From Clostridiales bacterium Firm_05 (lineage in GTDB: Bacteria > Bacillota > Clostridia > Oscillospirales > Ruminococcaceae), in assembly GCA_001604035.1 (NCBI GenBank), contig LVAK01000044.1, positions 1-44,330 on the forward strand: 44,330 nucleotides of DNA. The letters run 5' to 3'. The stretch's first letter is position 1. Every line of letters begins with the position of its first letter. Shown here piece by piece: positions 29,968 to 39,826 of this stretch. The notes below the pieces were generated by a model. It was not told the origin of the DNA. It saw nothing but the letters and a program-made list of their open reading frames with translations, and made no database searches. The translations under genes and the position numbers were made by a program.

Positions 29968-30531
29968 TTATTCACCATTCTGCCATCTCTGTTCATATTC
30001 CTTCATTTCACCATAATATGAATTCACCTGACTCTGAGCATAGCCCTCATCACCTACATTGGCCAGATCGTTCTCCACCGCTGTAAGTTCATTTGACACT
30101 CTGTTGACCTCGCTTTCTGCATATTCAACCTGTTCGTTGACGATATTCATTTTAGCTTCAAGGTCACCAATGATACAGCTCAGGTCATTCTGAGTCGATG
30201 TTATATCATCCGAATATATGGACCAAATATCCGCTACACCCGTATCTGCGGATATCAAAGCCTTGTATTCATCGCTCGCATCTTCAAGATTTGTCTTCAT
30301 CGTGGCAAATTCACCTGTAGAAACGCTTCTTGCTTTTGTAAGTGCATTCTCAACAAGCTCCCTCTTATCGTTTGCAAGCCTGAGATCAGCTTCTTTGTCC
30401 GACAGTTCACTGGAAAGCTGATTTTTTCTCGTCACAAGCTCGCTCCTGCGTGAGCGTATAGAATTCAGGTTATCCACCGCCTGATAATAATTGCTGCGGG
30501 CTATATAATACAGCTCCTCATAATTGGGCAT
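29968..30531 (-). CDS. Coiled-coil protein, first gene of the operon
   Basis: Long heptad-like helices (YYQAVDNLNSIRSRRSELVTRKNQLSSELSDKEADL), reminiscent of coiled-coil partners in LXG loci. Start at MPNYEE. Confidence 0.65.
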   Translation of the reverse strand: MPNYEELYYIARSNYYQAVDNLNSIRSRRSELVTRKNQLSSELSDKEADLRLANDKRELVENALTKARSVSTGEFATMKTNLEDASDEYKALISADTGVADIWSIYSDDITSTQNDLSCIIGDLEAKMNIVNEQVEYAESEVNRVSNELTAVENDLANVGDEGYAQSQVNSYYGEMKEYEQRWQNGE

Positions 30532-30791
30532 ACGATCAACTCCTTTGCTAAAAATCATTTATTTGATTACTGTTTGCACAATAAAATAATACAGTTAGTA
30601 TTAATTTGACAAATTTTTCTAATTTCAAATTTTATTTTAGCACAAATCCATACAAAAGTCAAGTGAAATCAAGTAATTTTTGAATTTTCTATAGAAATGT
30701 CATATCAATTAAAAATATTCCCTCGATCACATCGAAGGAATACCGGTATTTGATAAACAGACTCCCGCATTTATCCGCTTCAAACTCAAAA

Positions 30792-30839
30792 AAAGCCCGA
30801 AGGATCCGGCAGAATAGGTTCACCTGACCTTTGGGCTTT
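30792..30839 (-). terminator. Intrinsic terminator of the 30884-31495 methyltransferase
   Basis: AAAGCCCGAAGG ... CCTTTGGGCTTT; minus-strand U-run from 30788-30794. Confidence 0.8.
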
Positions 30840-30883
30840 ATACAATGACATATTTTAGAGCTTTTACAGATCGTATAAACCGA

Positions 30884-31495
30884 TCATTTTTTTGCAATAA
30901 CAGTTATCCACGGTTTTGAATCGTGATGTGCTGTTCTGACACTTGAGAAGCCGGCTGACATCAGCGCTGTCTCTATTTCTTCAGCAGTATGCTGCTTAAC
31001 ACCGTCTATAAGCTTTTCAAGCTTGGTTCCTGGCTGCTCGATCCCGTCAGACTCATTGACGATCATAAATGTTCCGCCTTTTTTGAGTACCCTTGCTACT
31101 TCTGCGAAACAGCTCTTGAGTGTTGGCCATAAACTGATAGTCTCAAATGCAGTTGCAAGATCATACTGCTCACTGCCCTCATCAAGTTTTGACACATCTC
31201 CCCATCTTGCAGTATAGCGTCCGGACTCAATGGCACGTTTATTATACTCTTTAGCTTTTTCAACAGATATCTCTGACTGATCTACAGCTGTAACTCTTGA
31301 TGAAGGATATGTCTTTAAGAGTTCAGGAACATTTCTTCCTGCTCCGCATCCGAGCTCAATTATCTCTGACGGATAAAGATTTCCAAGATGTCTTATCCCC
31401 CAGTTAGCAAGTTTTGCGTTTCCTGTAGATACAGAGATCTCGCTTCCATTCTTATTCTCTGATTTTTTGCTTAATAGATTCTTAAATAATCCCAT
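30884..31495 (-). CDS. Class I SAM-dependent methyltransferase
   Basis: IIELGCGAGRNVPELL motif I, RVLKKGGTFMI. Start at MGLFKNLL behind GGAGGG. Confidence 0.88.
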   Translation of the reverse strand: MGLFKNLLSKKSENKNGSEISVSTGNAKLANWGIRHLGNLYPSEIIELGCGAGRNVPELLKTYPSSRVTAVDQSEISVEKAKEYNKRAIESGRYTARWGDVSKLDEGSEQYDLATAFETISLWPTLKSCFAEVARVLKKGGTFMIVNESDGIEQPGTKLEKLIDGVKQHTAEEIETALMSAGFSSVRTAHHDSKPWITVIAKK

Positions 31496-31585
31496 GATCG
31501 TGTTCCCTCCTGAATAAAATAAAGTAATGAATGTTGTGGTTTTTATCTTTCTATGCAAATAATCTATTGTTTTTAAATTGATTTT

Positions 31586-31614
31586 AATTTATCATAAATT
31601 CATTATAATGTCAA
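31586..31614 (-). promoter_or_regulatory. Putative promoter of the methyltransferase (TTGACA-17-TAAATT, extended TGA)
   Basis: -35 TTGACA at 31609-31614, -10 about 31586-31591. Confidence 0.55.
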
Positions 31615-31859
31615 TAGCAATATTATACATTTGTATTTTTGCACATATACAGGTTTTTTTCCATATTTCATTTTATGATATTCTTTAATAAAATTCTTCT
31701 CATCCAAGGATATTTTTCGCGAAAATTAATAAGTTTATTCAATGAGCTGAAAAACCGCTTTATTGCAGTATATCTTCAATATAAGTTCGTTAGTAAGGAT
31801 ATATTCTTTCCAAAGCTTCAAACCTCTTTATATTTTGCATATTTTTTTCATCTTTGGTC

Positions 31860-31888
31860 TTGAAAAACCAGCTTAAAAGTGATATAAT
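31860..31888 (+). promoter_or_regulatory. Putative promoter of the moxR operon (TTGAAA-17-TATAAT)
   Basis: -35 at 31860-31865, -10 at 31883-31888. Confidence 0.7.
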
Positions 31889-31921
31889 ATTAAGGTACAA
31901 TTTTTTCACAGGAGATTTACA

Positions 31922-32878
31922 ATGAACAATAATTATTCTGCCCAGATCAATTCTATCCTGACCGAGGTCAAAAAAGCGGTCATCGGCAAAGATCCGATAA
32001 TAATCAAGGTTCTTCTCGCTATCCTTTGCAAAGGCCACGTCCTTATCGAAGACATACCGGGTGTTGGTAAGACTACTCTCGCCCTTGCCTTCTCCAAGGC
32101 GCTTTCACTTGAACATAACCGTATGCAGTTCACCCCCGATGTACTCCCTTCAGATGTAACCGGCTTCAATGTCTACAATAAGGCTGCCGGCAAATTTGAA
32201 TTCCGTCCCGGTGTCGCATTCTGCAACCTCTTCCTCGCTGATGAGATCAATCGTACTTCAAGCAAGACTCAATCTGCTCTTCTTGAACTTATGGAGGAAA
32301 AAAGCATTACAGTTGATGGCCGCACATACAAGCTGCCCGAACCATATACCGTTATCGCTACACAGAACCCCATCGGCTCTGCCGGTACCCATAATCTTCC
32401 GGATTCACAGCTGGACAGATTTATGATAAAGCTCAGCATGGGCTATCCGGATTTTGGCGGAGAGGTGAACATCCTCAAATCCAAGTTCAACTCCAATCCT
32501 CTTGACACCGTTATATCGGTCGCTGACGCTTCTACTATAACTGCTCTTCAGGAATATATATCCAACATCTATGTTGATGACAGAATATATGAATATATCG
32601 TTTCACTTTCAGCTGCAACAAGAAATCACCCGATGGTGAAGCTCGGTGTCAGCCCACGAGGAACCCTCGCTCTTATGCAGATCGCTAAGGGTATCGCTGT
32701 TGCAATGGGCAGAGATTACGTGATCCCTGACGACATCTCTTACATATGTCACGATGTTTTTGAACACAGGATCATGCTCAACTCTAAAGCAAAGCTCTCT
32801 GATATCACTGCATCTGATGTTATAAATGAAGTTATAAAATCTGTTCCCGTACCGGGAATAAGCGCCGCAGGTAACTGA
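31922..32878 (+). CDS. MoxR-family AAA ATPase
   Basis: EDIPGVGKTTLA Walker A, FLADEINRTSSKTQSALLELMEE. Confidence 0.94.
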   Translation: MNNNYSAQINSILTEVKKAVIGKDPIIIKVLLAILCKGHVLIEDIPGVGKTTLALAFSKALSLEHNRMQFTPDVLPSDVTGFNVYNKAAGKFEFRPGVAFCNLFLADEINRTSSKTQSALLELMEEKSITVDGRTYKLPEPYTVIATQNPIGSAGTHNLPDSQLDRFMIKLSMGYPDFGGEVNILKSKFNSNPLDTVISVADASTITALQEYISNIYVDDRIYEYIVSLSAATRNHPMVKLGVSPRGTLALMQIAKGIAVAMGRDYVIPDDISYICHDVFEHRIMLNSKAKLSDITASDVINEVIKSVPVPGISAAGN

Positions 32879-32879
32879 T

Positions 32880-34070
32880 ATGTTCCTGACAAAGCTACTG
32901 TTCATTGTTCTGATAATTATCTGCGCAGCTTTCTATGTCCTTTACATATGGGATTTTGCCCTTGTTCTGCTTATAGTTATGATAGCAATACCGGTAATCA
33001 TGTTCTTTTCGGTATTCATCACAAAAAAACTCATTTCTGCTGAATTCGCACTTAAGAATGACACCGTTGCAAAGAATGAGCCGTTCCCGGTCCAGCTCTG
33101 CATCAACAACCGCAGCATACTTCCTATCGGCAAAGCTGAGGTCAGGATCGAATACTACAACCTGTTCAGCAACCAGATCACTTCATTCGATCTGTTCGTT
33201 CCTATCCAGGCAAGAAATTCCCAGCGTGTCACCTTCCAGCTCAACTCCAGATTCTGCGGCATTATCAACATCAGGACAGTCTATATAAATATTTTCGATC
33301 CCCTTCGCATATTCAGGTTCAGGATAGGCAAAGGCATATCAGCTCAGATATCTGTTATGCCTGAAGGTCACGAAATAAACGGTACCGTTAATTATACTGA
33401 CCGTGTCAATGAGGAGAGCTCAATGTTCTCCGAAAATAAGCCCGGCGATGATCCTTCAGAGGTATTTGATCTGCGTGAATATATCCCCGGAGACAAGCTT
33501 AACCGCATCCACTGGAAGCTGAGTTCAAAAAAAGACGATTTTATCGTCAAGGATTACAGCCTCCCGATAGATGTACCTTCTACTATATTCCTGAACCTCA
33601 AATGTTATGAGGATTCAGAGTATACCCTGCCGGTATTTGACACACTGATCGAAACTCTTATCTCTCTTTCACAGTTCATGCTTGAAAACGAGAGGATGCA
33701 TAACGTTATCTACTACAGCAGCAAATATAAGAATTTCATAGAAAAGACAATAAACGCTCCAGATGAACTTGCAGAACTTGTCAAAGAGATAATCGATTCC
33801 TTCAGTGACAACCTATACTGTAAGGGACCAGAGGATTATCTGTACGATAATTCGCTCTCACTTGCATCGTTTATCTTTCTTTCATCTGTGCCCGACGGAG
33901 CTGTGCTCCCGTTTATCGACGAGAATATCGATGCCGATATAAAGAACGCAGTCCTCGTTGTTCGCTCTGTCAATGAAGCTGCCGAGCTTACAGACAGCTT
34001 CTCAAACCTCAATATTATCCCTGTCGTTATCGGCAGGATCACATCATCTATAAAGGATATTGAACTTTAA
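32880..34070 (+). CDS. DUF58-domain protein
   Basis: EVFDLREYIPGDKLNRIHWKLSSKKDDFIVKDY signature; follows moxR. Confidence 0.92.
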   Translation: MFLTKLLFIVLIIICAAFYVLYIWDFALVLLIVMIAIPVIMFFSVFITKKLISAEFALKNDTVAKNEPFPVQLCINNRSILPIGKAEVRIEYYNLFSNQITSFDLFVPIQARNSQRVTFQLNSRFCGIINIRTVYINIFDPLRIFRFRIGKGISAQISVMPEGHEINGTVNYTDRVNEESSMFSENKPGDDPSEVFDLREYIPGDKLNRIHWKLSSKKDDFIVKDYSLPIDVPSTIFLNLKCYEDSEYTLPVFDTLIETLISLSQFMLENERMHNVIYYSSKYKNFIEKTINAPDELAELVKEIIDSFSDNLYCKGPEDYLYDNSLSLASFIFLSSVPDGAVLPFIDENIDADIKNAVLVVRSVNEAAELTDSFSNLNIIPVVIGRITSSIKDIEL

Positions 34071-36766
34071 TGAAGAAAAAGGCTATCCAGAATGCAAACG
34101 GTATCACCATATGCGACAGCATTGTGATGTCCGTAAAAAAGAAACGTCCGAATTTCAGGAAGCTTGAGTCAGTCCTCATAGCGGTCATAGGCTTTACTTC
34201 GGTTATAATGTCATTTCTCGGAATGTTTGAGTTTGAATATGATGCAGGTAAAGTCGCAATTGCCGCAGTACTGTTCTCAGCTTTTTATATAACCCTGATA
34301 CTTATCGCCAGAAAGGCGTTGTGGATCATTCTTTACTCCATCGGAGTTTTCGCTTTTGCTGCGTATAAAATGATCGACAAGATAACGGACGGCTTCAAAT
34401 TCGTCTATAATGTCATCTACAAGGACTCCTTCAATACGGAGATAAACTACTATAAATATGTCAAGCCTTCTATGGAAGAAGAATCCGTAACGGTACTGTT
34501 CATCTTCGCAATATGGCTCATGGCTATCGTTATCTACTTCTTTACCATATACAGACCTAACCCCATTCTGCCGCTGCTGGTAACCTTCCCGGTTATTGAG
34601 ATCGGACTGTACAACGGCATAGAGATACCCATATTCTGGGGTATCATGGTCATCGCTTACTGGCTGGCTCTCCTCAGTATGTCTACTATCGACATCGGTG
34701 AATACTCCGGCGGCACCAGCGGATTCGTCCGGAAGGATAATCTTTTCTTCCCCAAAAGACAGATGAAGCTTAAAGTCACCGAAAAATGCGGTATGTATAT
34801 CATGGCTGTTATTCTGGCTGTTGCAATTTTAGCAGTGACCATACTCAATGCTTTTGACTATCAGCGAAGCGATGAGATCAACAAGAAACGCCGTGATATC
34901 AGTGAGGCGTTCAATGAGTTCACTCTTGAAGATCTTGCTGCCAGTCTCTCCAGGATAACAAGTGCTTTCGGTTTTACTATCGATTATGAGAATAACAAGC
35001 TCGGCAATAAAGATCATATCACTTATGATAATACTACAGATCTTGTGGTAACAGTGGACAAAAAGCATAACTGTGCGATCTATCTCAAAGACGACGTAAA
35101 CAGCATCTACGACGATAATGAGTGGTCGCAGCTTGACAGTGACGAGTATGATTCTGAGGTGTTCGATGATTTCAGTAATAACGGTATCTTCCCTCAGGAT
35201 TTTCCAAGTCTCTTCAGCAGATTGATCGATCCACAGGTAAATGAGCTGTCTTTACTTATCGATTCAAAAGTAAAAAAGAGCAGGAAATTCTGCCCCTATG
35301 GAACCGATAATTTCGGCGGCCTTTCATATAACAGAGACAAACTCGTTTCTTCTCTCGATGACAAGGAAAGAGAGTTCAATTACAAATTCGTGCCTATAAA
35401 TATCGACTACGTTGCTGCAAATCTCACACCGCCTGCAAGAACAGTATTCAGCTCGTCAGCTGTCTCAGATCATAACTGGTTGACCGCAATCACTGATATG
35501 TGCAGGAAGTATTCTCTGTATACCTACGATGACTACTTCCCTGTTGATCTCGAGATCCCGGTGGATCAGGATTCAATGTACATGAACGGACAGTATCTTG
35601 CAGCCGAGCTCCTTGAAGACAGATACAATAAATTTGTCTACGATAATTATCTACAGGTCCCGGACAATAAAAACATGGATGAAGTCCGTGCAGCATATTC
35701 GGATATCCTCGATAAGGCTGCTCAGGCTAAAACTGCTGAGGATAAGGTGGCCGTACTCGATGCGATCCGCAAGCGTATGGCAGACGACTGCAAATATACG
35801 CTGTCCCCCGGTAAAACTCCCTCAAACAGAGATTTTATCAACTACTTCCTCATTGAAAATAAAAAAGGATATTGTATACACTATGCTACTTCCGGTGTAA
35901 TGCTTGCAAGAATGGCTGGAATACCTGCAAGATATGCAACAGGATACATCGTTGTGGCAGATGATTTCAGCGTTGAAAATATGAACCCTGACGGCTCTTA
36001 TACTATCGATGTTCAGGACAACAGAAGCCACGCATGGGCTGAGATATACCTTGACGGTTATGGCTGGGTGCCTTTTGAGTTTACTGACGGGTATACCAGC
36101 CGCCCGGTCGGCAATGCTCCTGCACCGCCTGAGCCAGGCCCTGATCCGCCAAGACCTACAGAGCCGGATCCATCCGTCGTTACAACTACAAGCCCACAGG
36201 CGCTTACAACTGCTCGTTCAGCCATTACTACTACTACTGCTGCACCTAATGGCGGCAACAGTGCTGTAAACTCCGGAACAGGTACCCCCGGCGCTGCAAG
36301 CAGCACCCATAAGCACAGCGGATTTAAAATGCCAGTATGGCTAAAAACTGTTATTGTAACATTTGTGATAGCCGCTGCGGCAGTCGGATTCATTCTTCTC
36401 AGAAGAAAATTCATAACCAATAAACGCCGTGACCAATTCACCAGAGGAGCAGGCTCAAATCGTATCGGACATATGTATCTGTACGCAGAAAAACTGCTCG
36501 ACACGCTCCAACTGAAAAATGACAGCAGCAATTATACCGGATTCGCTGAAAATGTCGAAAAGCATATCGGCGGATCGTTCATTGAAAAGGGCAGCTTTGA
36601 GAAATTTATGGAGATCGCTCTCCGCTCCGGCTTCAGCGGCGTTCAGCCATCTCAGGAAGAGATAGAGAGCTGCAAAAAGCTGGTGGATCAGCTTTCAGGA
36701 AGTATTTACGCAAGATCAGGCTTCTTCCGCAGACTATGGCTGAAGCTCATCAATGCACTCGTATAG
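34070..36766 (+). CDS. Transglutaminase-like membrane protein (TgpA/DUF3488-like)
   Basis: Multiple TM helices, KKGYCIHYATSGVMLARMAGIPARYATGY, NRSHAWAEIYLDGYGWVPFE, Pro/Thr-rich linker, C-terminal TM. Confidence 0.92.
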   Translation: MKKKAIQNANGITICDSIVMSVKKKRPNFRKLESVLIAVIGFTSVIMSFLGMFEFEYDAGKVAIAAVLFSAFYITLILIARKALWIILYSIGVFAFAAYKMIDKITDGFKFVYNVIYKDSFNTEINYYKYVKPSMEEESVTVLFIFAIWLMAIVIYFFTIYRPNPILPLLVTFPVIEIGLYNGIEIPIFWGIMVIAYWLALLSMSTIDIGEYSGGTSGFVRKDNLFFPKRQMKLKVTEKCGMYIMAVILAVAILAVTILNAFDYQRSDEINKKRRDISEAFNEFTLEDLAASLSRITSAFGFTIDYENNKLGNKDHITYDNTTDLVVTVDKKHNCAIYLKDDVNSIYDDNEWSQLDSDEYDSEVFDDFSNNGIFPQDFPSLFSRLIDPQVNELSLLIDSKVKKSRKFCPYGTDNFGGLSYNRDKLVSSLDDKEREFNYKFVPINIDYVAANLTPPARTVFSSSAVSDHNWLTAITDMCRKYSLYTYDDYFPVDLEIPVDQDSMYMNGQYLAAELLEDRYNKFVYDNYLQVPDNKNMDEVRAAYSDILDKAAQAKTAEDKVAVLDAIRKRMADDCKYTLSPGKTPSNRDFINYFLIENKKGYCIHYATSGVMLARMAGIPARYATGYIVVADDFSVENMNPDGSYTIDVQDNRSHAWAEIYLDGYGWVPFEFTDGYTSRPVGNAPAPPEPGPDPPRPTEPDPSVVTTTSPQALTTARSAITTTTAAPNGGNSAVNSGTGTPGAASSTHKHSGFKMPVWLKTVIVTFVIAAAAVGFILLRRKFITNKRRDQFTRGAGSNRIGHMYLYAEKLLDTLQLKNDSSNYTGFAENVEKHIGGSFIEKGSFEKFMEIALRSGFSGVQPSQEEIESCKKLVDQLSGSIYARSGFFRRLWLKLINALV

Positions 36767-36776
36767 GAGGAATACA

Positions 36777-37349
36777 ATGAAAATAGACAATTCAGGATAT
36801 ATCACAAAATGCATTCTTCTGATAATAAGCGGAGGTCTTATAGCCTTTTTCCCGCAGATAATTACATGGATGTTCTATATCATCGGCGGCATTATCGTTG
36901 TATCCTGCATATTGATGATGTTCACCTCCTTCGGTTCCGGCGACGGAGGACTGCTGTCATCAAGCAGCATCGTCGGTATCCTTATAGGCGTTGGTGTAAT
37001 GTTCCTGCCTAAGATATTGACGCTGGGCATCACGATCGTTGGCGGCTGTATTTTCCTTGTGCTTGGAATTGTAAGGATAATAAAAGCCTTGAGTGCAGAG
37101 AACTCACAAAGCAACAGGATACTCAGCGGTATCATTGGCTGCATTCTTGTCTTGACAGCTATCATTCTGTTCGTTAATCCCTTCTCTGCTGCCAGCGCTG
37201 CAAGAGTTATCGTTGGACTGATAATGATAGTTTATGGATTATTCAACGGCTATGTTGCTTATGAGATTTCCAGACGAAATTCTGGATACACTTCATCATC
37301 TCCCGATATCATCGATGTCAGTGATTTCTCTGTTCACGACGACAAGTAA
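36777..37349 (+). CDS. DUF308/HdeD-like membrane protein
   Basis: Several TM helices; start after AGGAGG. Confidence 0.7.
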   Translation: MKIDNSGYITKCILLIISGGLIAFFPQIITWMFYIIGGIIVVSCILMMFTSFGSGDGGLLSSSSIVGILIGVGVMFLPKILTLGITIVGGCIFLVLGIVRIIKALSAENSQSNRILSGIIGCILVLTAIILFVNPFSAASAARVIVGLIMIVYGLFNGYVAYEISRRNSGYTSSSPDIIDVSDFSVHDDK

Positions 37350-37363
37350 TAACAAGCAATTCA

Positions 37364-37399
37364 AAAAAATGCTGCACAGTTTTCTGTGCAGCATTTTTT
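37364..37399 (+). terminator. Intrinsic terminator of the moxR operon
   Basis: AAAAAATGCTGCACAG-tttt-CTGTGCAGCATTTTTT. Confidence 0.92.
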
Positions 37400-37496
37400 A
37401 TTATTTTCTTGCAGCAATATAAAAACGATGTATCCTGCCGCTGATACGGCCTTTTTCTCGTATTTCTTCTTCTGTAGCAAGCAGCTTTTCAAAGCA

Positions 37497-38162
37497 TTAA
37501 TCAACGGAAAAACCAATAAATTCCCATTCGATTATTTTAGCGAACCAGACCAGTGCTCCGGTATCAAAAAAGCTTATAGGCCGGAAGGCCTCACCGCTTT
37601 CTATTACTGAGAAGCCAGCATCAGTAAGCTCACTTATACAATGAGAAAGATCATGTCCCTCAAAACGCTTTTCTGCACCCGGAAGAAGTTTTTCAACAAG
37701 CTCACGATCGTTATCTTCTCCCACCTGCTGTGTTATAAAAAAACCGCCGGGTTTCAATATCCGGTAAAGCTCCTCGGCTTCATATGCACCATGTCTGTTT
37801 ATAACCACATCAAAAAAGCTGTCAGGAAAAGGCATTGTTTCATAGTCTGTTACCTTGTGAAAACCTATTCCGAGTTTGCCTAATACCTTTCTGCAAAGCT
37901 CAACATTAGGCGGATAGCCTTCTGTTGCAAAGGTATTTTCAAAAGGATGGCCAAGACTTAACAGTAATTCGCCTCCGCCAGTGTCGATGTCAAGAAGTTT
38001 ATCAGTGCTGCGCCTGTATCTGTTTATGACAGCCTTATAATCCCATGGCAGATCATCTTCCTCGGAATAGAATCTGCCCTTGATATGACTGAAATCCCAG
38101 CCCTTTATCATAGCGTTCTGCTCTTCGTTTTTCCAGTTTTTTCTTAATTCTTCTATGTTCAT
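37497..38162 (-). CDS. Class I SAM-dependent methyltransferase with attenuator-like leader
   Basis: LLDIDTGGGELLLSLG motif I, RILKPGGFFITQQVG. Confidence 0.88.
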   Translation of the reverse strand: MNIEELRKNWKNEEQNAMIKGWDFSHIKGRFYSEEDDLPWDYKAVINRYRRSTDKLLDIDTGGGELLLSLGHPFENTFATEGYPPNVELCRKVLGKLGIGFHKVTDYETMPFPDSFFDVVINRHGAYEAEELYRILKPGGFFITQQVGEDNDRELVEKLLPGAEKRFEGHDLSHCISELTDAGFSVIESGEAFRPISFFDTGALVWFAKIIEWEFIGFSVD

Positions 38163-38194
38163 AATAACTACTCCTTTATATTTTCATTCAAAAA

Positions 38195-38261
38195 GGTGCA
38201 GTCAACTGATAACCTCAATTACTCGGTGCGATCTGTTATCAGATTTCAAAACTGCACCGAG
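38195..38261 (-). promoter_or_regulatory. Mutually exclusive hairpins / candidate conditional terminator in the methyltransferase leader
   Basis: GGTGCAGT(38251-38258):ACTGCACC(38195-38202)+TTTTT and CTGATAAC(38235-38242):GTTATCAG(38206-38213), versus CTCGGTGC(38254-38261):GCACCGAG(38222-38229). Confidence 0.8.
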
Positions 38262-38278
38262 AAGTTATCTCGAATCAT
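38246..38278 (-). CDS. 10-aa leader peptide MIRDNFSVQF
   Basis: ATG ATT CGA GAT AAC TTC TCG GTG CAG TTT TGA, preceded by GGAGG (38288-38292) at 9-nt spacing; overlaps the 5' arm of the hairpins. Confidence 0.75.
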   Translation of the reverse strand: MIRDNFSVQF

Positions 38279-38312
38279 TATTATTGTCCTCCGTAATCAT
38301 CAATGTAAGGAT

Positions 38313-38341
38313 ATTATATATCACCAATTCATAAAAGTCAA
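38313..38341 (-). promoter_or_regulatory. Near-consensus promoter (TTGACT-17-TATAAT) of the leader/methyltransferase unit
   Basis: -35 at 38336-38341, -10 at 38313-38318, 17-bp spacer. Confidence 0.8.
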
Positions 38342-38354
38342 TACATAAAAGAAA

Positions 38355-38380
38355 AAACCACCTGTCAAAGCAGGTGGTTT
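38355..38380 (-). terminator. Intrinsic terminator of the M18 aminopeptidase gene
   Basis: AAACCACCTG-tcaaag-CAGGTGGTTT with minus-strand U-run. Confidence 0.88.
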
Positions 38381-38387
38381 GTATAGA

Positions 38388-39791
38388 TCAGTCTTCGCAG
38401 AAAGCAATGAATGCCTTATATGCCATATAAGTATCGATCTTAGAAACTATCTCATACGGTGCGTGCATTGAAAGCACAGGCACGCCAAGGTCTATGGTGT
38501 CAACGTTGAGGTTTGCAATATAAGCTGCAACTGTTCCGCCGCCGCCTTCATCCACCTTACCAAGCTCACCTGTCTGCCAGATGACCTTCTTCTCATCCAT
38601 AAGGCGTCTTACACGGCCTGTAAATTCAGCAGAGGCATCTGATGTGCCGGACTTTCCTCTTGCACCTGTATACTTTGTTACAACAACTCCCCTGTTGATA
38701 TATGCACAGTTATTGCGCTCATTCACCTCAGGGAATGTCGGATCAAACGCAGCGTTTACATCAGCCGAAAGACACTCAGATGCAGAAAGAACAGTTCTTC
38801 CGTCTGAACCAAGCTCCTCCGCTATATCAGCGATAAAGTATTCAAGATATGCTGAGCAAAGGCCTGTATTTCCATCGCTGCCAGTCTCCTCCTTATCAGT
38901 GAGGACTGTTACAACTGTATGAACAGGATCCTTGCAGTCAACTGTAGCTCTTAAAGCTGTATAAGCGCACACCTTGTCGTCGTGACCGTAAGCACCGATC
39001 ATGCTTCTGTCAAAGCCGATATCCTTTGCCTTGAATGCAGGCACAGCTTCAAGCTCGCTGGATATGAAATCTGCTTCGGTGATACCATACTTCTCATAAA
39101 GGATATTCATTATATTGAGTTTTACAGCTCCACTCTCCTCATCGTCCTTAAAAGGTCTTGAGCCGATGATTATATTGAGCTGCTCGCCTGTTATACCCTT
39201 TGCAAGAGGCTTCTGCATCTGTGCAGTTGCAAGATGCGGAAGAAGGTCTGTTACACAAAATACCGGATCATTTTCGTCCTCACCGATAGTAACCTTTACT
39301 CTTGTTCCGTCAGCCTTTACTACAACACCGTGAAGAGCAAGCGGGATAGTGGTCCACTGATACTTCTTTATGCCGCCGTAATAATGAGTCTTGAAGAGAG
39401 CTATCTCGTTATCCTCGTACAGCGGATTCTGCTTGAGATCAAGTCTTGGAGAATCAATATGAGCTGCACAAAGTCTTACGCCCTCCTCAATAGGGGCTTT
39501 GCCGATAACGGCCATAAGTATAGCCTTATCTCTGTTGTTGCGGTAGATCTTATCTCCTGCTTTTAGCTTCATTCCTTTTTTATATTCAACAAATCCGTTT
39601 TTTTCAAGAAGGTCTATCGAATATATAACAGCCTCCCTTTCGATCTTAGAGCGATCCATAAAGTCCTTGTAGTCCTCACAGAACTTGTCGCAGTCTGCGA
39701 TATCCTCATCGGACATATTATAATATGCATTTTTCCGCTTTAACAGGAGCTTTTCTTTGAGTTCCTTTAATGCTTCTTTGTTTTCTTCCAT
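38388..39791 (-). CDS. M18-family aminopeptidase
   Basis: LCAAHIDSPRLDLKQNPLYED, GAYGHDDKVCAYTAL, DKEETGSDGNTG, SMHAPYEIVSKIDTYMAYKA. Confidence 0.93.
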   Translation of the reverse strand: MEENKEALKELKEKLLLKRKNAYYNMSDEDIADCDKFCEDYKDFMDRSKIEREAVIYSIDLLEKNGFVEYKKGMKLKAGDKIYRNNRDKAILMAVIGKAPIEEGVRLCAAHIDSPRLDLKQNPLYEDNEIALFKTHYYGGIKKYQWTTIPLALHGVVVKADGTRVKVTIGEDENDPVFCVTDLLPHLATAQMQKPLAKGITGEQLNIIIGSRPFKDDEESGAVKLNIMNILYEKYGITEADFISSELEAVPAFKAKDIGFDRSMIGAYGHDDKVCAYTALRATVDCKDPVHTVVTVLTDKEETGSDGNTGLCSAYLEYFIADIAEELGSDGRTVLSASECLSADVNAAFDPTFPEVNERNNCAYINRGVVVTKYTGARGKSGTSDASAEFTGRVRRLMDEKKVIWQTGELGKVDEGGGGTVAAYIANLNVDTIDLGVPVLSMHAPYEIVSKIDTYMAYKAFIAFCED

Positions 39792-39826
39792 ATTTATTCT
39801 CCCTTCGGAAATATTAAGCGGCTGAG

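Noticed and set aside
31922-37349. MoxR-DUF58-transglutaminase operon as part of the type VII-like system
   Set aside because: Opposite strand, own promoter and terminator, and a widespread conserved gene set; proximity alone is not evidence.
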